From contig LSSL01006637.1 of assembly GCA_001953115.1 (NCBI GenBank), positions 1-36,717 of the forward strand: a DNA stretch of 36,717 nucleotides, in the 5' to 3' direction. Origin of the DNA: Smittium mucronatum. Lineage: Eukaryota > Kickxellomycota > Harpellomycetes > Harpellales > Legeriomycetaceae. Within the stretch, counting starts at the first letter, position 1. Each line of letters opens with the position of its first letter. The notes below the pieces were generated by a model. It had not been told where the DNA came from. It ran no database searches and saw only the letters and a list, made by a program, of their open reading frames with translations. Position numbers and translations under genes: made by a program. Shown here in pieces: positions 1 to 11,700 of the stretch.

Positions 1-503
1 CCAGTGCTGTTATTGACGCCCACTCCCCCCTCAACCACCTCCACTATAGGCAAAACCCCATTTGACATTCCACCCGAACTCAGACTAGTTGTCGGTACCG
101 CTACCCCAATAATCACCGGGTCGCTAATGCCACCTAGCGGGCTCGCATTGGTGTTTGGTGTCGCCAATAAATCATTGTTGAACGCCTCGCTCGCTTGCGT
201 GAACCCCGGGACTTGCACGAGATCCGCTGGCGGTTCGCTGAAAACCTGCACGCACGATTTTATGCACACCCCGTCGTCTACTTTTCCGATTAGTGGGCGG
301 CACACTTCGGCACAATTTACTAGTAATTTGCGGTTATTTTCCGTGTCTACTCCCCCCGTACATTCCATTACGCATCTAGTGGTTTGGTTCTCTTCACTGC
401 ACTTTTTCTTGATACAGTCGTACACTCCGTCTGGGATCGGGTCTTGTCCTTTAGTCGAAACCATCATGATTGCTGATACTATGAATGATACTGAAACCTT
501 CAT
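1..503 (-). CDS. Secreted protein with four cysteine pairs (5' part, runs off the left edge)
   Basis: The minus strand is open from an ATG at 503 to the window edge (about 167 codons) with no stop. The first 20 residues (MKVSVSFIVSAIMMVSTKGQ) form a signal peptide, so the product is probably secreted or surface-bound. Eight cysteines follow in four pairs: C30-C35 (CX4C), C44-C48, C64-C68 and C80-C84 (all CX3C), suggesting a disulfide-stabilised helical-hairpin domain of about 60 residues. After this comes a Gly/Ser/Pro/Val-rich, low-charge stretch with possible N-glycosylation sites, perhaps a linker or stalk. GC content is much higher than in the flanks. The plus strand is also open here but encodes a composition-driven shadow without a signal peptide. 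I do not recognise the family and the C terminus is outside the window. An effector, adhesin or wall protein is possible but unproven. Confidence 0.75.
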   Translation of the reverse strand, partial: MKVSVSFIVSAIMMVSTKGQDPIPDGVYDCIKKKCSEENQTTRCVMECTGGVDTENNRKLLVNCAEVCRPLIGKVDDGVCIKSCVQVFSEPPADLVQVPGFTQASEAFNNDLLATPNTNASPLGGISDPVIIGVAVPTTSLSSGGMSNGVLPIVEVVEGGVGVNNST

Positions 504-1210
504 TTTTTTTTTTTCAGAGAATAATGTTACGTATGCGGTTGGTAGCCCTATAAGTATATGTTCACAGTTTTGGTTATTTCTATTTGGAGGGGCTTTACTT
601 TCTAGTCTTTTTTTGGTTTTACCTTGATTCGTTTTTTTTTTTTACTCTAGAAATCTCTATTAAAAAAAATATAAATAAAAGTTCCTTGTTTTACTTTATG
701 GAATCGGTTGAAAAAATGAGCGCTAGTATATTGGATTATTTTTTTTAATCACCCTTAATATTCTAAAGATGTTCTTTTTTTATTCTTCTTCTCTAATTCT
801 GGATTCTAAAAAGGAGTATGTAGATTTTTGATTTTTTTTTTCTGTTTAAAGCTTTAAAAATAAAACACTGAGTGATTTTTTTTGCTTTCTTCTTTCGCTT
901 GATGAATATAAAAACATTCGATTCTACTTGTATTTATATACATTTGTGTAGATGTCATCTCAAAGAACGACTACCTCTAAAATCATGCATTTTTCTTTTT
1001 TTTTTGAAAAAAAAAAAAAATAGCAAAACGAGATATAAAAGTCTTACACGTGGGTGAACACTTTTTTTTTTTTGCATATCTTGGATACATCACTCTTTTC
1101 CTAAACAACATTTAATAAATCATAATATATTAATATTTTCGGAAACAATGAAAAATTACAAATCACTCTAAACTGTATAATAATATATTTTAAAAATATA
1201 TTGTAACGTG
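504..1210. other. Intergenic, T/A-tract rich; upstream region of the secreted-protein gene
   Basis: Dense homopolymeric T and A tracts with no supported gene. The part next to 503 should hold the promoter and 5' UTR of the minus-strand secreted-protein gene. An A-rich run lies directly before its ATG on the minus strand, and TATA-like words are too common in this composition to single one out. A 61-codon plus-strand reading frame at 872-1057 consists of low-complexity codons and is not supported. Confidence 0.5.
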
Positions 1211-1348
1211 TCAATATTCTCGCATCCCTTTAACGCCTCGCACTATAGCCATCAATTTATTATATTTGGCCCTAAACTCAACAAGACGGTTTAATGAATT
1301 CCCTCCTTTCAATTTGTAATTTTTGGGTATTGGTCCAGGAATAAAACA
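1211..1348 (-). CDS. Candidate 3'-terminal exon or gene fragment (45 codons)
   Basis: A minus-strand reading frame of 45 codons plus TGA, reading FIPGPIPKNYKLKGG near its start and ending LMAIVRGVKGMREY. Composition is protein-like, with mixed charged and hydrophobic residues and few AT-driven Lys/Asn/Ile/Phe runs, unlike most frames in this AT-rich DNA. There is no ATG at the start. An in-frame TGA at 1351-1349 precedes it, so it must be a spliced 3' exon (an AAAG acceptor lies just before the GG codons) or a relic. It lies downstream of the MYSM1-like gene on the same strand and could be an alternative terminal exon of it. I could not find a phase-compatible donor I trust. Family unknown. 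Confidence 0.3.
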   Translation of the reverse strand, partial: CFIPGPIPKNYKLKGGNSLNRLVEFRAKYNKLMAIVRGVKGMREY

Positions 1349-1579
1349 TCATTGACGAATTTTCATTTTTATTTAATACAACACTTGCATTTATAGACTT
1401 TTTATTTAATAAATTCAGAGGTTTTATTCAATAGGTCTTCTTTTTATTGGAATTTTGAAAGTTAAAGGTGTATATTTATGAAAATTTAATAACTTTTACG
1501 CTTGTTTTATCCAGTATCTTTAGCTCTTTGCTTTAGTTTTAGCTCATCCAATTGCCGTAAACTTTTTTCCTTTTTATCC
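1349..1579. other. Short intergenic stretch downstream of the MYSM1-like gene
   Basis: AT-rich and probably the 3' UTR of the minus-strand MYSM1-like gene. A minus-strand frame at about 1500-1577 reads EDKKEKSLRQLDELKLKQ before a stop. It is protein-like but cannot be linked by a clear splice site to either neighbour. Confidence 0.35.
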
Positions 1580-4500
1580 TCATACCCATTTCATCAATGA
1601 CCCATGGACTCGACTCAGAAAGGGAATTGATTTTATCCATACCGGCAATTCGCTATGTTTTGAGGATGAATTCCCATGTTCCTCTAAAATATCCATTCGA
1701 TCTGTGCTATCGCATGATTCTCCCAGAACCGTGTTCTCCACGTTATTAGTGAATTCTCCGATATCTACACTACTCAAATCGCTACTATCGTCATCTGAAT
1801 TCTCAATTACTGATAAACTCTTATTCGCTCCTTCAAACTCGTTATCTTCATACTTATCGTTTTCGCAATCATCGAGAATATTAACCATCTCTGAGCTTCC
1901 TCTATCCATATCTATCTGTTCTAAGTTACCTTCGGAATTCTTTCCTTTTGAACCCTCTTCTTCAATCATATCCATCTCATGTTCAATGTCTACTTTTGAT
2001 TCAACTGAACTATCATCTAATTCATTCATATTTTCTGAAACTATAACTGAAGTTTCGCCTGGATGCGCAGTGGGCTCTTGAACATCGATACTAGAGTTTA
2101 TTAGCGAATCCGTCTTGTCGTCTTTTCTGTCTTTGTTATCATCATTCGATCCGCCTACTTGGTGACTTACCCACGGTATCCTAACGGCAAGTGACAATAA
2201 ACACTTTGTCAGCCTTAACTCATCACTACCAGCTCTCCAAGCCCGTAAGAATTTAGTCCGGTGGGTGTTATTAGAATAAGAATCTATCAGTTTTTGTGAT
2301 TCGTAGATCAAAGACTCAGGTATTGTATCATCCGCGATTGTGTTTACTATCAGCTTTTTAGGAACAAGTTTATTCACACTGTTTAATTTCTCGCAAATTA
2401 CCATAAACCAATTTATCACCGAAAAGCTCTTTGGAAGTTTCGGATCATATGGCCCCACTATCGCTCCAATAAATGGAGCCCCTTTCTTTCCAACATCCTG
2501 ATCATTCTCCGGCTCTAGAGAAGGTCCGCACTTTGATTCAAAACCTTTCGATGGTTGCATTTTCGGAATTTGAGTCTCATTAAACTCTGGCAAGTTACTT
2601 TTATCGCATTCCATTACCATTAAACCTCCTCCGCCTTGTGAATCTAACCCTATACTTTCCATATCCTCCGCACTCTTGCTGGAATTGTTAAGCTTCTCTT
2701 CAACTTTTGAACTTGGGGTAGCTTCTGAATCGGCCTCTTGCAAAGCATCAACATTTACAACCGCCTCACTAGTCTGATAATTCGAATCAAACCCGTTCAC
2801 GTTGGAGTTTAGCTCATCAAGCTCAAAAAGCCCATTGTCCATAAACAGTTTTTGATACGCATTCTGGTTTTCTATGTCAATATTCGAAGGGTCTGGTAAA
2901 AACGATGGATGTGAGTGGTACCATCCAACCACCCTCATATCTAAATTGGCTATTTCCTGCCTAACAAGAAATTCACTAGTGGGATCCATCTCTACATTCA
3001 AATGATCGTCATCAGTCGAAATAGCCTTACATGGGAAACTTTGCTTCACTGTTAAAACTATAATGGTTGCGTACATGAGTTTATAAATAATGAACTTTAT
3101 AATGACCTTAATTTGTACAATAAAATATTAAAAAAACTTATAAACCTTTGTTCTTGGAATCCCAGTACCCTCCCAACAATCCAATAATTTCAGTCTCCAT
3201 TAAATGTGAGTGTAGATCCATCAGTAGCTGAGCATTTGTATGGACATAAAGTTTAAATGGCTGAGAATTGGTCTGACCAGACGCTGGCTCACCAGAAAAA
3301 TTTGTACATTTGACAAGAGCATGAGGATCAGAGCTAAAAATTTATATAAATTGTTTTTTGATCTCTCAATCTTTATTTTAGTTTTTTTTTTAAACAAAAA
3401 AAAAAAGAGTTCTTACTGTTTCTCGATTCCAGAAGCATTATATTTTGTGGATACTCTATTTCGTTTTGGTCTTTGCATAGAATATTCAGTAGGCCCAATG
3501 ATCGACAAAGAATCAGCCAAATCATTATTCTCTCTCTTGGATAGGATTTTTTCTTTCTTTACTAATGATTTAGATTTAGAATTTTTTTTCTCGCGGGGAA
3601 GATTGATCTCTTTGGTTTCGGAAGAACCTGGATCTATATCGGAATTTGATTTTTTTTCCAATTTTAAATCTTTTTCTAGTATTATAAATATTTTTTTAGA
3701 ATGTTAATATTTTGGTATTTATAACTATTATAAGGAAAACAGTAAATATTTCTAAATCTCTTAAATACAATAAGAAAAAAATAGTTATCAGTAAAAAGAA
3801 TCAATGAAATTTTTTACCTTCGCCATTAGATATAGGTTTGTTGGTTTGATCACTAGTTCCAAAAAGATGGTTTAAATAGGGCTTAGCAGCAGCACTATTA
3901 GGATCAAGTGGTTTCCCAGAGAGAGTATATCCAGTCCCACTTTCTGCCACCTTTGGGGGAAGAGCAATATTATCTCTAAACAATTTTATAAAATGCTTTT
4001 GTGCATGTGATCGTATTGACTTTGACTCCCGAGTTTTCATGTGCTCTGAAATCTAATTAAATTATAAAGTTTTTTTAAAAAAAAGGAAGGAAAATTACAT
4101 CTTATTACAACTCAGAAACTAAGAGTTTAAAACCTAAAAAGGTTTAAAAAACAAGAAGCCAAAAAAATGTAGTGTCTCAGGAATTTAAACCTACTTTTTG
4201 GTAATCACGACCATATGTATTTAATCCCTCTAAAAACAGTATCTCCTCTTGTTCCGAATATAAACCAATGTTATATTCAGATTCTATCATAGGCTTAAAA
4301 GATTTTTTTTCTTGAGACTTTACTTCAGAATCATCTTGATTTGTAGCTTCTATAGAAGGATCATTTCCCTTAATTATTGGTGATAAATCGTTGGTAAAAG
4401 TAGCATTAAAATCGACTGCTTTCGTAGTGGGTTCTTGGGAATCGGATAATGATTCAGACTTCTTTCCCGGACTTCTAGACTGCTTTTTTCCTACAAATTG

Positions 4501-5715
4501 ATCAAAAAAATTGTATTATTTAAATTAAATTGAGTGGATAAAGCCTTCAAAGTTTTGGCATGAAATGATATGGCCTTTTTAATGGAAATTTCATATTCTG
4601 GTAAATAAAATCGAAAGTTTGAAAACAAATAAAATAATTCTCATGTAAATAAATATGAAAAAATACTATTTGTATAGTAAATTAACATAAACTGGCAACA
4701 TTTGTGTATGAGTTATTAAAAATGATTATATGCATAAATAAAACTAGGTAACTATTGAATGAAAGTTTTAGTTGAAAGAAAGAAAAAAATAAAAAAAAAC
4801 CTTTTACGATCCTTTTGGAGCTGGCAACTTTATTATAAGCCTTTGTTGGGTTGTACTCATCGTCATTGAATTCAAATTCGCTATGTTCTTTATCACTGGA
4901 TCCACTTTTATTTTTTTCATCAGGGAAATATTCATCATAATAATTATCATTATAGGCGCTTGCATCCCCATGATAAAACTCTCCGCCCATTGATGCATTA
5001 TCAGCAGCTAGAAGTTGAGCTATTAAAGCACTACTCAGTTCCTCTTCTTCATTTTTAGTGAGGATTTTTTGCTGTTGCTTGGGTTTAGAACGACGTTTTT
5101 TACTAGAAGATTTTGATCTCTTCACTTTTGATTGCTCGTTAATGATATTTTCGGAAGGGGTAGTTCCAGTAGATTTGCCAGAATTTAATGCGGTTTTTTT
5201 TTTAGAGGAGACAGACTTCTTTATACTTACAGATTCTAATTTACCAGGTACATTTGGATCTAACTCATTATTTAATTTTAAAGGAGAAAAATTAGAATCG
5301 GTCCCAACATCAATCGATGATCCAGATGATGTAGACGAAAGACTACTCCCAGCTCCAATTGGGATTGTATTTTTTGGACTATTAGTCTCTGAGTTAGAAT
5401 TATTTACAACATCGATTTCAGGATCAGAGTCTGTTTTCCTTTTTTTTGGAATCCTCCTACTTGATCTTCTGTTTCCTAGAACCGAAGCGGATGAATTATT
5501 TTCATTCTTATCTATAAGTAATGATTTTCGTTATAAAACTTTTGGATATTTAAAAGTTAAAACTATAAAATCCAAAAAGAAAAGTTATAACTCAAATCCA
5601 AGTAAGCCGCAACTCCCTCCTTTTTCCATACTATCCTTTGTAAACGATCGCAGTAAGCTTTTCATAAAGATAGGAAATAAAATTCTTTTTTTATTTGCTT
5701 ACCGAAATTTTCCAT
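1580..5715 (-). CDS. MYSM1-like protein: SANT/Myb domain plus JAMM/MPN metalloprotease (predicted histone H2A deubiquitinase)
   Basis: Seven exons on the minus strand: 5715-5703, 5511-4801, 4490-4195, 4052-3818, 3675-3417, 3333-3146 and 3057-1580. Every intron begins GT, ends AG and the phases agree, giving 1059 codons plus stop. Residues 1-310 are basic and Ser-rich. Residues ~317-365 form a SANT/Myb domain (EEILFLEGLNTYGRDY, then RSHAQKHF). The MPN domain starts near 533; ETEIIGLLGG supplies the catalytic Glu (E553). HSHPSFLPDPSNID gives the JAMM zinc ligands H615, H617 and D628 plus S625, and FIGAIVGPYDP (763-773) resumes the fold after an acidic insertion of about 120 residues. The tail is acidic. 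In animals, MYSM1 removes ubiquitin from histone H2A in the nucleus; the same role here is inference. No SWIRM domain is visible between SANT and MPN. Two donors are atypical (GTTTTT, GTTTAT). Confidence 0.85.
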
Positions 5716-8700
5716 AACCTTAACTGAAATTTTTAGGGAATTTTTCGAATTGGTTACCCTTTTTTATTTTATTCGATTGTAATTGATACCCTCCAATGTT
5801 TTTTTGAAAAAATATGGGTGGGATTTTTTTTTTCCTTATTGCTTGATTTGATATAATCTATGACAGATATAAAAAATATACATGACTATTCGCGATTTAG
5901 GTTTAAAAAAATATTGAATTTTTTCAAAAAGAACATTAAAAAAAAATGAAACCCGTGCTATTATTCTTTAAATATATTATTTAAATATGCATGATTTATC
6001 TCGGACTAGATAATTGATTGATTTTAAAATTTTAGTTTGGAAAAAAAATAAAGCTAATCATGAATAAAAAAAATTACCTTTTTAAAAACTGCTGTTGCTA
6101 TTTGGATATTAAATTTGCAGAAATAATTGGATTTTGCGCAAACAAGGCACAATTTAGTGATTAATTATCTGTGGTGAATTTGAAGTTCCTGTTAAATATA
6201 ATGCAAAATTCTGCCTTATTTACAGCGCTTTAATACGACTAATTTATTGAGGATCGTTTATAGAATATGGCGGAATTACAAGGAACTGTCTTTGAACTAA
6301 TCTTTGGAAGTCGAAATAAAAATTATAGATTTTTTAAGTTGGATATTGTACAGATACTGGATGATTTTTTATGGAAAAAATCGATGGATTTAGATATTAT
6401 AGCAAAATCATATCAAATAATAAAAAAATCAATATCAAATAAAATATTTACCTAAAACTTTACTCGACTATGATTTAATGTCAGCTGTGGTGGCGCTATG
6501 GGAATTCAGAGTAAAGTTTAGCGCTCACTAGATCTAAATCAAAATGTAATCGCAGTCTCTATGAATAAAGGAAAGTAAAGGAGCTCCGGTATCGAATCAA
6601 TACATCAACTGAGCCTTTTTGGTGAGAATTTGCCAGATGGATATTTATCCCTAAATAGGGTGCGATCATTCATCCGCTTTAATATTTTCGTGTTTTCATG
6701 CCATCTCATTCGCCTAATATGTTGATCCTTTATTTACTCGCCAATTTCCAAGCGTATAAATGCTTTACTATGCTGCTTTTTTAGGGTTCTGGCTTAATTT
6801 GGAAAAATTAATTCTATTAGTGATTTTAGCTGACTATCTAACTATCCATAATCACATGAGTAATCTTTTTTATCTTAAAAATAGGCTAATCATCAATACT
6901 ATCTACAAAAAAATTCAAAAGCTAAACTCAAATCACTGCACCATCATCCAATAAACATCCAGGAGCTTGCTATATATATTAAAAAACAAGAATTTTTTTT
7001 AGATGGAATTAACTGGACATGACCTCGATCCCTGGTAGTTAATTTAAATCAGAAAAAGCTAGTTATGTACCTTTAAATGTTTCCCTTTTATTAAGATGGC
7101 ATTCTAATATCGCTAAACTGATTAGCTAGGTTTTTAAAAAATTGAATATAACTTTAGTTCAAAAGAAGAGTGATTTTGGTGAATATATTAACTGTATACT
7201 TAATTAATTTTATAAAGTATCAAAATAACTTTAATGTCTAAATTCGATCATACTTTAGACATTTCACTATGCATTGCTTCATTGGATAGTTACTGTGATA
7301 AAAATTATTGTTATATTTTTTGCGACATAGAATTTTATTTATTTTTTACCAACTCTATCCTTGAAAAATAATATTAAATCTTACTTTTGGGGACACATGA
7401 AATAAGCGAATCTTCAATTGTTTATAAAGTAGGGGAAAATATGTGCCAAAACTAAACTTTAGAATACATATCGAAAAGTTATGTTTTTTCGATTTTAAGT
7501 TTCATATACTAGTAAATAGAGAAAATTCAATTATATAGATATCACAGATTAGTAAATCTTTTTCAAATTTTTTTCAGGGTATCAAATGATATTTTTAACT
7601 CAACTTCTCAGATCAAAATTATCTCTATGGATTTATTTTTTTTGAAAGAGTAATTATTTATTTATTTATTTTTGATTTTTTCTCAGTGGATTTAGCAACA
7701 TCATTTATAATTTCTAAAATATATAATAGGATTAACCTTATTTATTGGAGGTAAGAACCATCATGATCATAGAGGGATAACCTAAAACTCAGTAACAATG
7801 TTAAATCTTACGTATTGGTCCCAGTATAACATCTATCATTGAAAAAAATACGGTTTATGATATTAGTTTGGTTTAGGTACTCATTTACCTTAATTAAATT
7901 CTTTTTAAGTTAATCTAATCACAAGCTTTTATTTTTTGGAAAGAATACCTTCTTTAATAATAGTGTTTAGGCACCTTATTTCATAGTTAATAATCATGTT
8001 TTTATTTTTTGAGTTTTTAGTATCTTCATTCTGGCATTTTAGATATTATATACTATTTAACACTATTATCCAAAAAAAAAAAATTGAATTTATAGAGATA
8101 AACTATTTATCTAGAAATATATTTTGTATTTGGATTTTCATTTATTTAAGTGTCAGAAAAACCGTTTAAAACTTTTTTTATTTATGAAATGAGCTAATCT
8201 TATTATAAATTTTAATGGGTACTTTTGGGTAAGAAAAAGGATGGGACACCCAGCTATTATATTTAAATTTCTTACTAAACCGCCATAATCTAAAGCTTTA
8301 AATATTTACAACATAGAACTGAAAAATAATTTTCATGATTCATGATTCTCAATCATTTAAATTTATTCTTTACTTTTATAAAGCATTATTCTTAAGTGAT
8401 CCAGGGCTCAAATATATTCACTTTTAATAAAACCAAAATTAATTTCCTATCTAATAAATAAAAATAATACTTTCGGAAATTTTGAAAAAATTAAGCTAAA
8501 TATTTTCAAATACAATATACAAATTTCTTATATCGTTCTGCAATATTTCGTTTTTATTTATTTACATCTTTTTAATGTGGCTAAAATTATCCGTGCACAA
8601 ACTTAATTTTTTGTAAAAAAAACATTGAATTGTATACAAAATTAAAATCCATCCACAAAAACATTCTATCTTCCAACAATTTTTCTTAAAAATTACTCTT

Positions 8701-11700
8701 TTATATAAAAATCTGATGCTATTATTTTCTATAATATTTTTTTTTGAGTTGAAAACAAAAAATTGTTGTTTCAAAATAAAAATTAATTACACCGACACTA
8801 AAAAATGAAAAAAAATTGAGGATCTCAGGAAGTTTTATATTTTGTGGATCATACGCCCAATAATATTCCAAGTATGCTACTAATAAGCTCTATATTTTTT
8901 TGTGAATAGATATATTTCCTATTTACCTGTTAAGATGAGGTTTTACATGAATTTAGACCTTATGTTATTTTTTTATTTGACCAATATAAACTTTTTAATT
9001 CTTAATAACACCGACATTCGGTTTAACTCTAGATAAAATTCGTTGAAAATATCTAATATTTGTTTAACTAAAACTTGGGTTATTAAAAAAAATAATGGGC
9101 TATTAGGTTTTGGAATAATTTAAAATAAACAATAAATAATTCTTACTGTCATTAAAAATAAGCATAGCTCAATCAAATTGATATCAATTGAGTTAAAAGA
9201 TTTTATTTGAAAAAATTCTCTGATTCGGAATACCCCTGATAAGTTTTCATGAAATTAGCGATGGTAATTTTTTTAAAAAATAACATTCATTTGATGTATC
9301 GAAAAAATTCAAAATAAGATACTAAAAATATAGATAATTTTATGATAGCTTAAACCTATAAAATCTTATCAAGCTACATTTATTTTTGGAAATTTACATA
9401 CATATGTGACATATAAGCTTTTTAGCCCAGGTTTACCTTTTAAATAATAAATATTGTGGATAAAAAATTGTCTATTTTCTGTTATTGGGATTTAAAATTT
9501 AAAAAATGTAGCTATTTCAGCTATTCTTAATATTTAATGCGCTTAAAAATATTTCTCATCAATTTTTTTAAAACTTGATCAAACTTATTGCATTACTAGT
9601 TATGTTCAGTAGATAAAAAATTATGTTTTAAAGTTTATCCGGGAGCTATTATGGTAAATTTTTGAGTTTAGGGTAATCAAAAAAACCACAAAAACAATCA
9701 TTTCACCGTCTTAAATTGTTAGAATTAATTTCAATAAAGATTTAAATCATTGAAAATATGATTTTCGACCTCGAAATTTCATATTTTTTCGAATTGAAAT
9801 GTAAACTTGTAGAATTTAGAGAAATGAAAAAAAAATCATTAAAATTTGATTGAAATTTATAAAATAGCACTTCTTATGTTTCTAGGATAAAAATATACAT
9901 GGTCCCAATACAAATTATTTACACTAAAAAAATATATTTTACTTTAAAAATCGTATATTTAGACAGAAAATTTTCTAATTATAAACACTCTATAAATAAA
10001 GGTTTGAAAACAATAAAGGTCTTAGGCTTTGTTTTTAAGTACAATTTTTAAATTCTTATAAGAGATTATTATGAATTATTTTTTGATAACTTTTAATTTT
10101 TTATTGGTACGAATATTAAAATACTGGTGTATAAAAAATATCCAGAACATCGGATAAAGAAAGATAACAAGATTTTATTTTTAAACATTCAAAAATAAAG
10201 CTCAATAAACTGTGAGAAAGCTGGGGGGGGTTACAATTTTTTACAATCTGGGATTTATTCAATTGATGTAAAAATTAGGAGTAAAGTCGGAAAAAAATTT
10301 CATGAAATCGTGTAAGATTTTTTAAAGATATAAAAATAAAAGAAATTATGGCCAAAAAGTATCGCCGTATTTTTTTTAGTTGGATTAGAACCGAGATATT
10401 TTAATTTATATTTTAATTTTATCAACGCATAGAACTATTCCGGAAGCAATATATTTATTTTACGTTTATTGATTAAAATTATAAAATATGAGATAACGGA
10501 TATTTAGCTATTTATTATTATTATTTGAACACGAATACACTTATTTTTTTTTAGGATAATGATATTTGATAATAACAGATACTGAATTGGTCAAAAATTA
10601 GTCAATATTAAGTAATCTTTTTAGTATCATCATTTTTTTAAAGATTTAAATTTTTTTGAAAATAAAATGCAACGAAAATATATTATAAATAATTTACAAC
10701 CCTCAAGAAAAAATTTTTAAGTTTAATAGCTCAATATACCTCTAGTTCTTTGATTTGCATTTGGTATTCTTATTAAATTTTTTTTGTAAATAATTATATT
10801 TAAAAAGTTTTTTGAAGTAAAAAAAAAGTAAAAATATGTCTCTTTACAGTCAAAAAAAAAAAGAGACAAAAACAAAATTGTTTAAAAAAATATTTTTTAT
10901 TAAAATTCTATGCAAAAAATAAATTTAAAAGATATAAAAAAAAGTATATGGGTTTTTGCACTCGGTGGGAGAAATTTTATTTATTAATACTAAAAATAAT
11001 GGTATTTTGTTTAAAATATTGCTAGCTCAAAAAATTTAAAAATTTTAAATGAAAAAAATATGCTTTTATGGATAAAATTTATATAAAAAAATCCCTTCTT
11101 TATAAGAGAAACGATTTACAAACCGATTTAGAATAAAAAATAGCCTAAACTAAGCGATAAAAAAACAATATTTATTTTATATATTTTTGGTTTTAAAGAA
11201 AAGTTATTGGATGATAAAATTTATTTGTGGATTTATTTGAATTTATTTGTTTAATTTTCTGGATTTTTTTACAATTAGTTAACTTTTTTTATAGGAAATT
11301 CAAACCCTATAAATATAAATATTACTTTTAAACTTAAACCTAGATATATAATTTATTCTGACAAAATTAATTAGGAAAAAAATAGGTAAATCTCAGATGT
11401 CACGAGCTTAAAAAAACTAGCTATACAAATTTATTTTAAATTTTAGAAAATTACATTTCGAAATCTATATAAATAATAGAAATATTATTAATAGATTCAT
11501 CTCCAGCATTTAAAATAAATAGAAAAAATATATTTCAGTCATTTATCTTTAAAAATTTTCGCTATAAAAAAAATTCAGATATCCTAGCCATATCAAAAAA
11601 CAAATTAAGAATTTTGAGCTATGATATGAGATTAAATAATTGAATACCATAATTCTGAGATCTTTCAAAAAAATCAATCCTCGATAAAATATCTATAATC

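Noticed and set aside
4..627. 207-codon plus-strand open frame
   Set aside because: It is antisense to a minus-strand frame with a signal peptide and regular cysteine pairs. The plus product is Thr/Pro/Ser-rich without motif, the usual shadow of a GC-richer gene.
5058..5717. 219-codon plus-strand open frame
   Set aside because: Antisense to exon 2 of the MYSM1-like gene, where splice phases and the basic Ser-rich N terminus fit the minus strand; the plus frame is Phe/Leu/Asp-rich shadow.
6460..6780. Less AT-rich patch that might be a gene or element relic
   Set aside because: I translated both strands and found no ordered motif that could be named.
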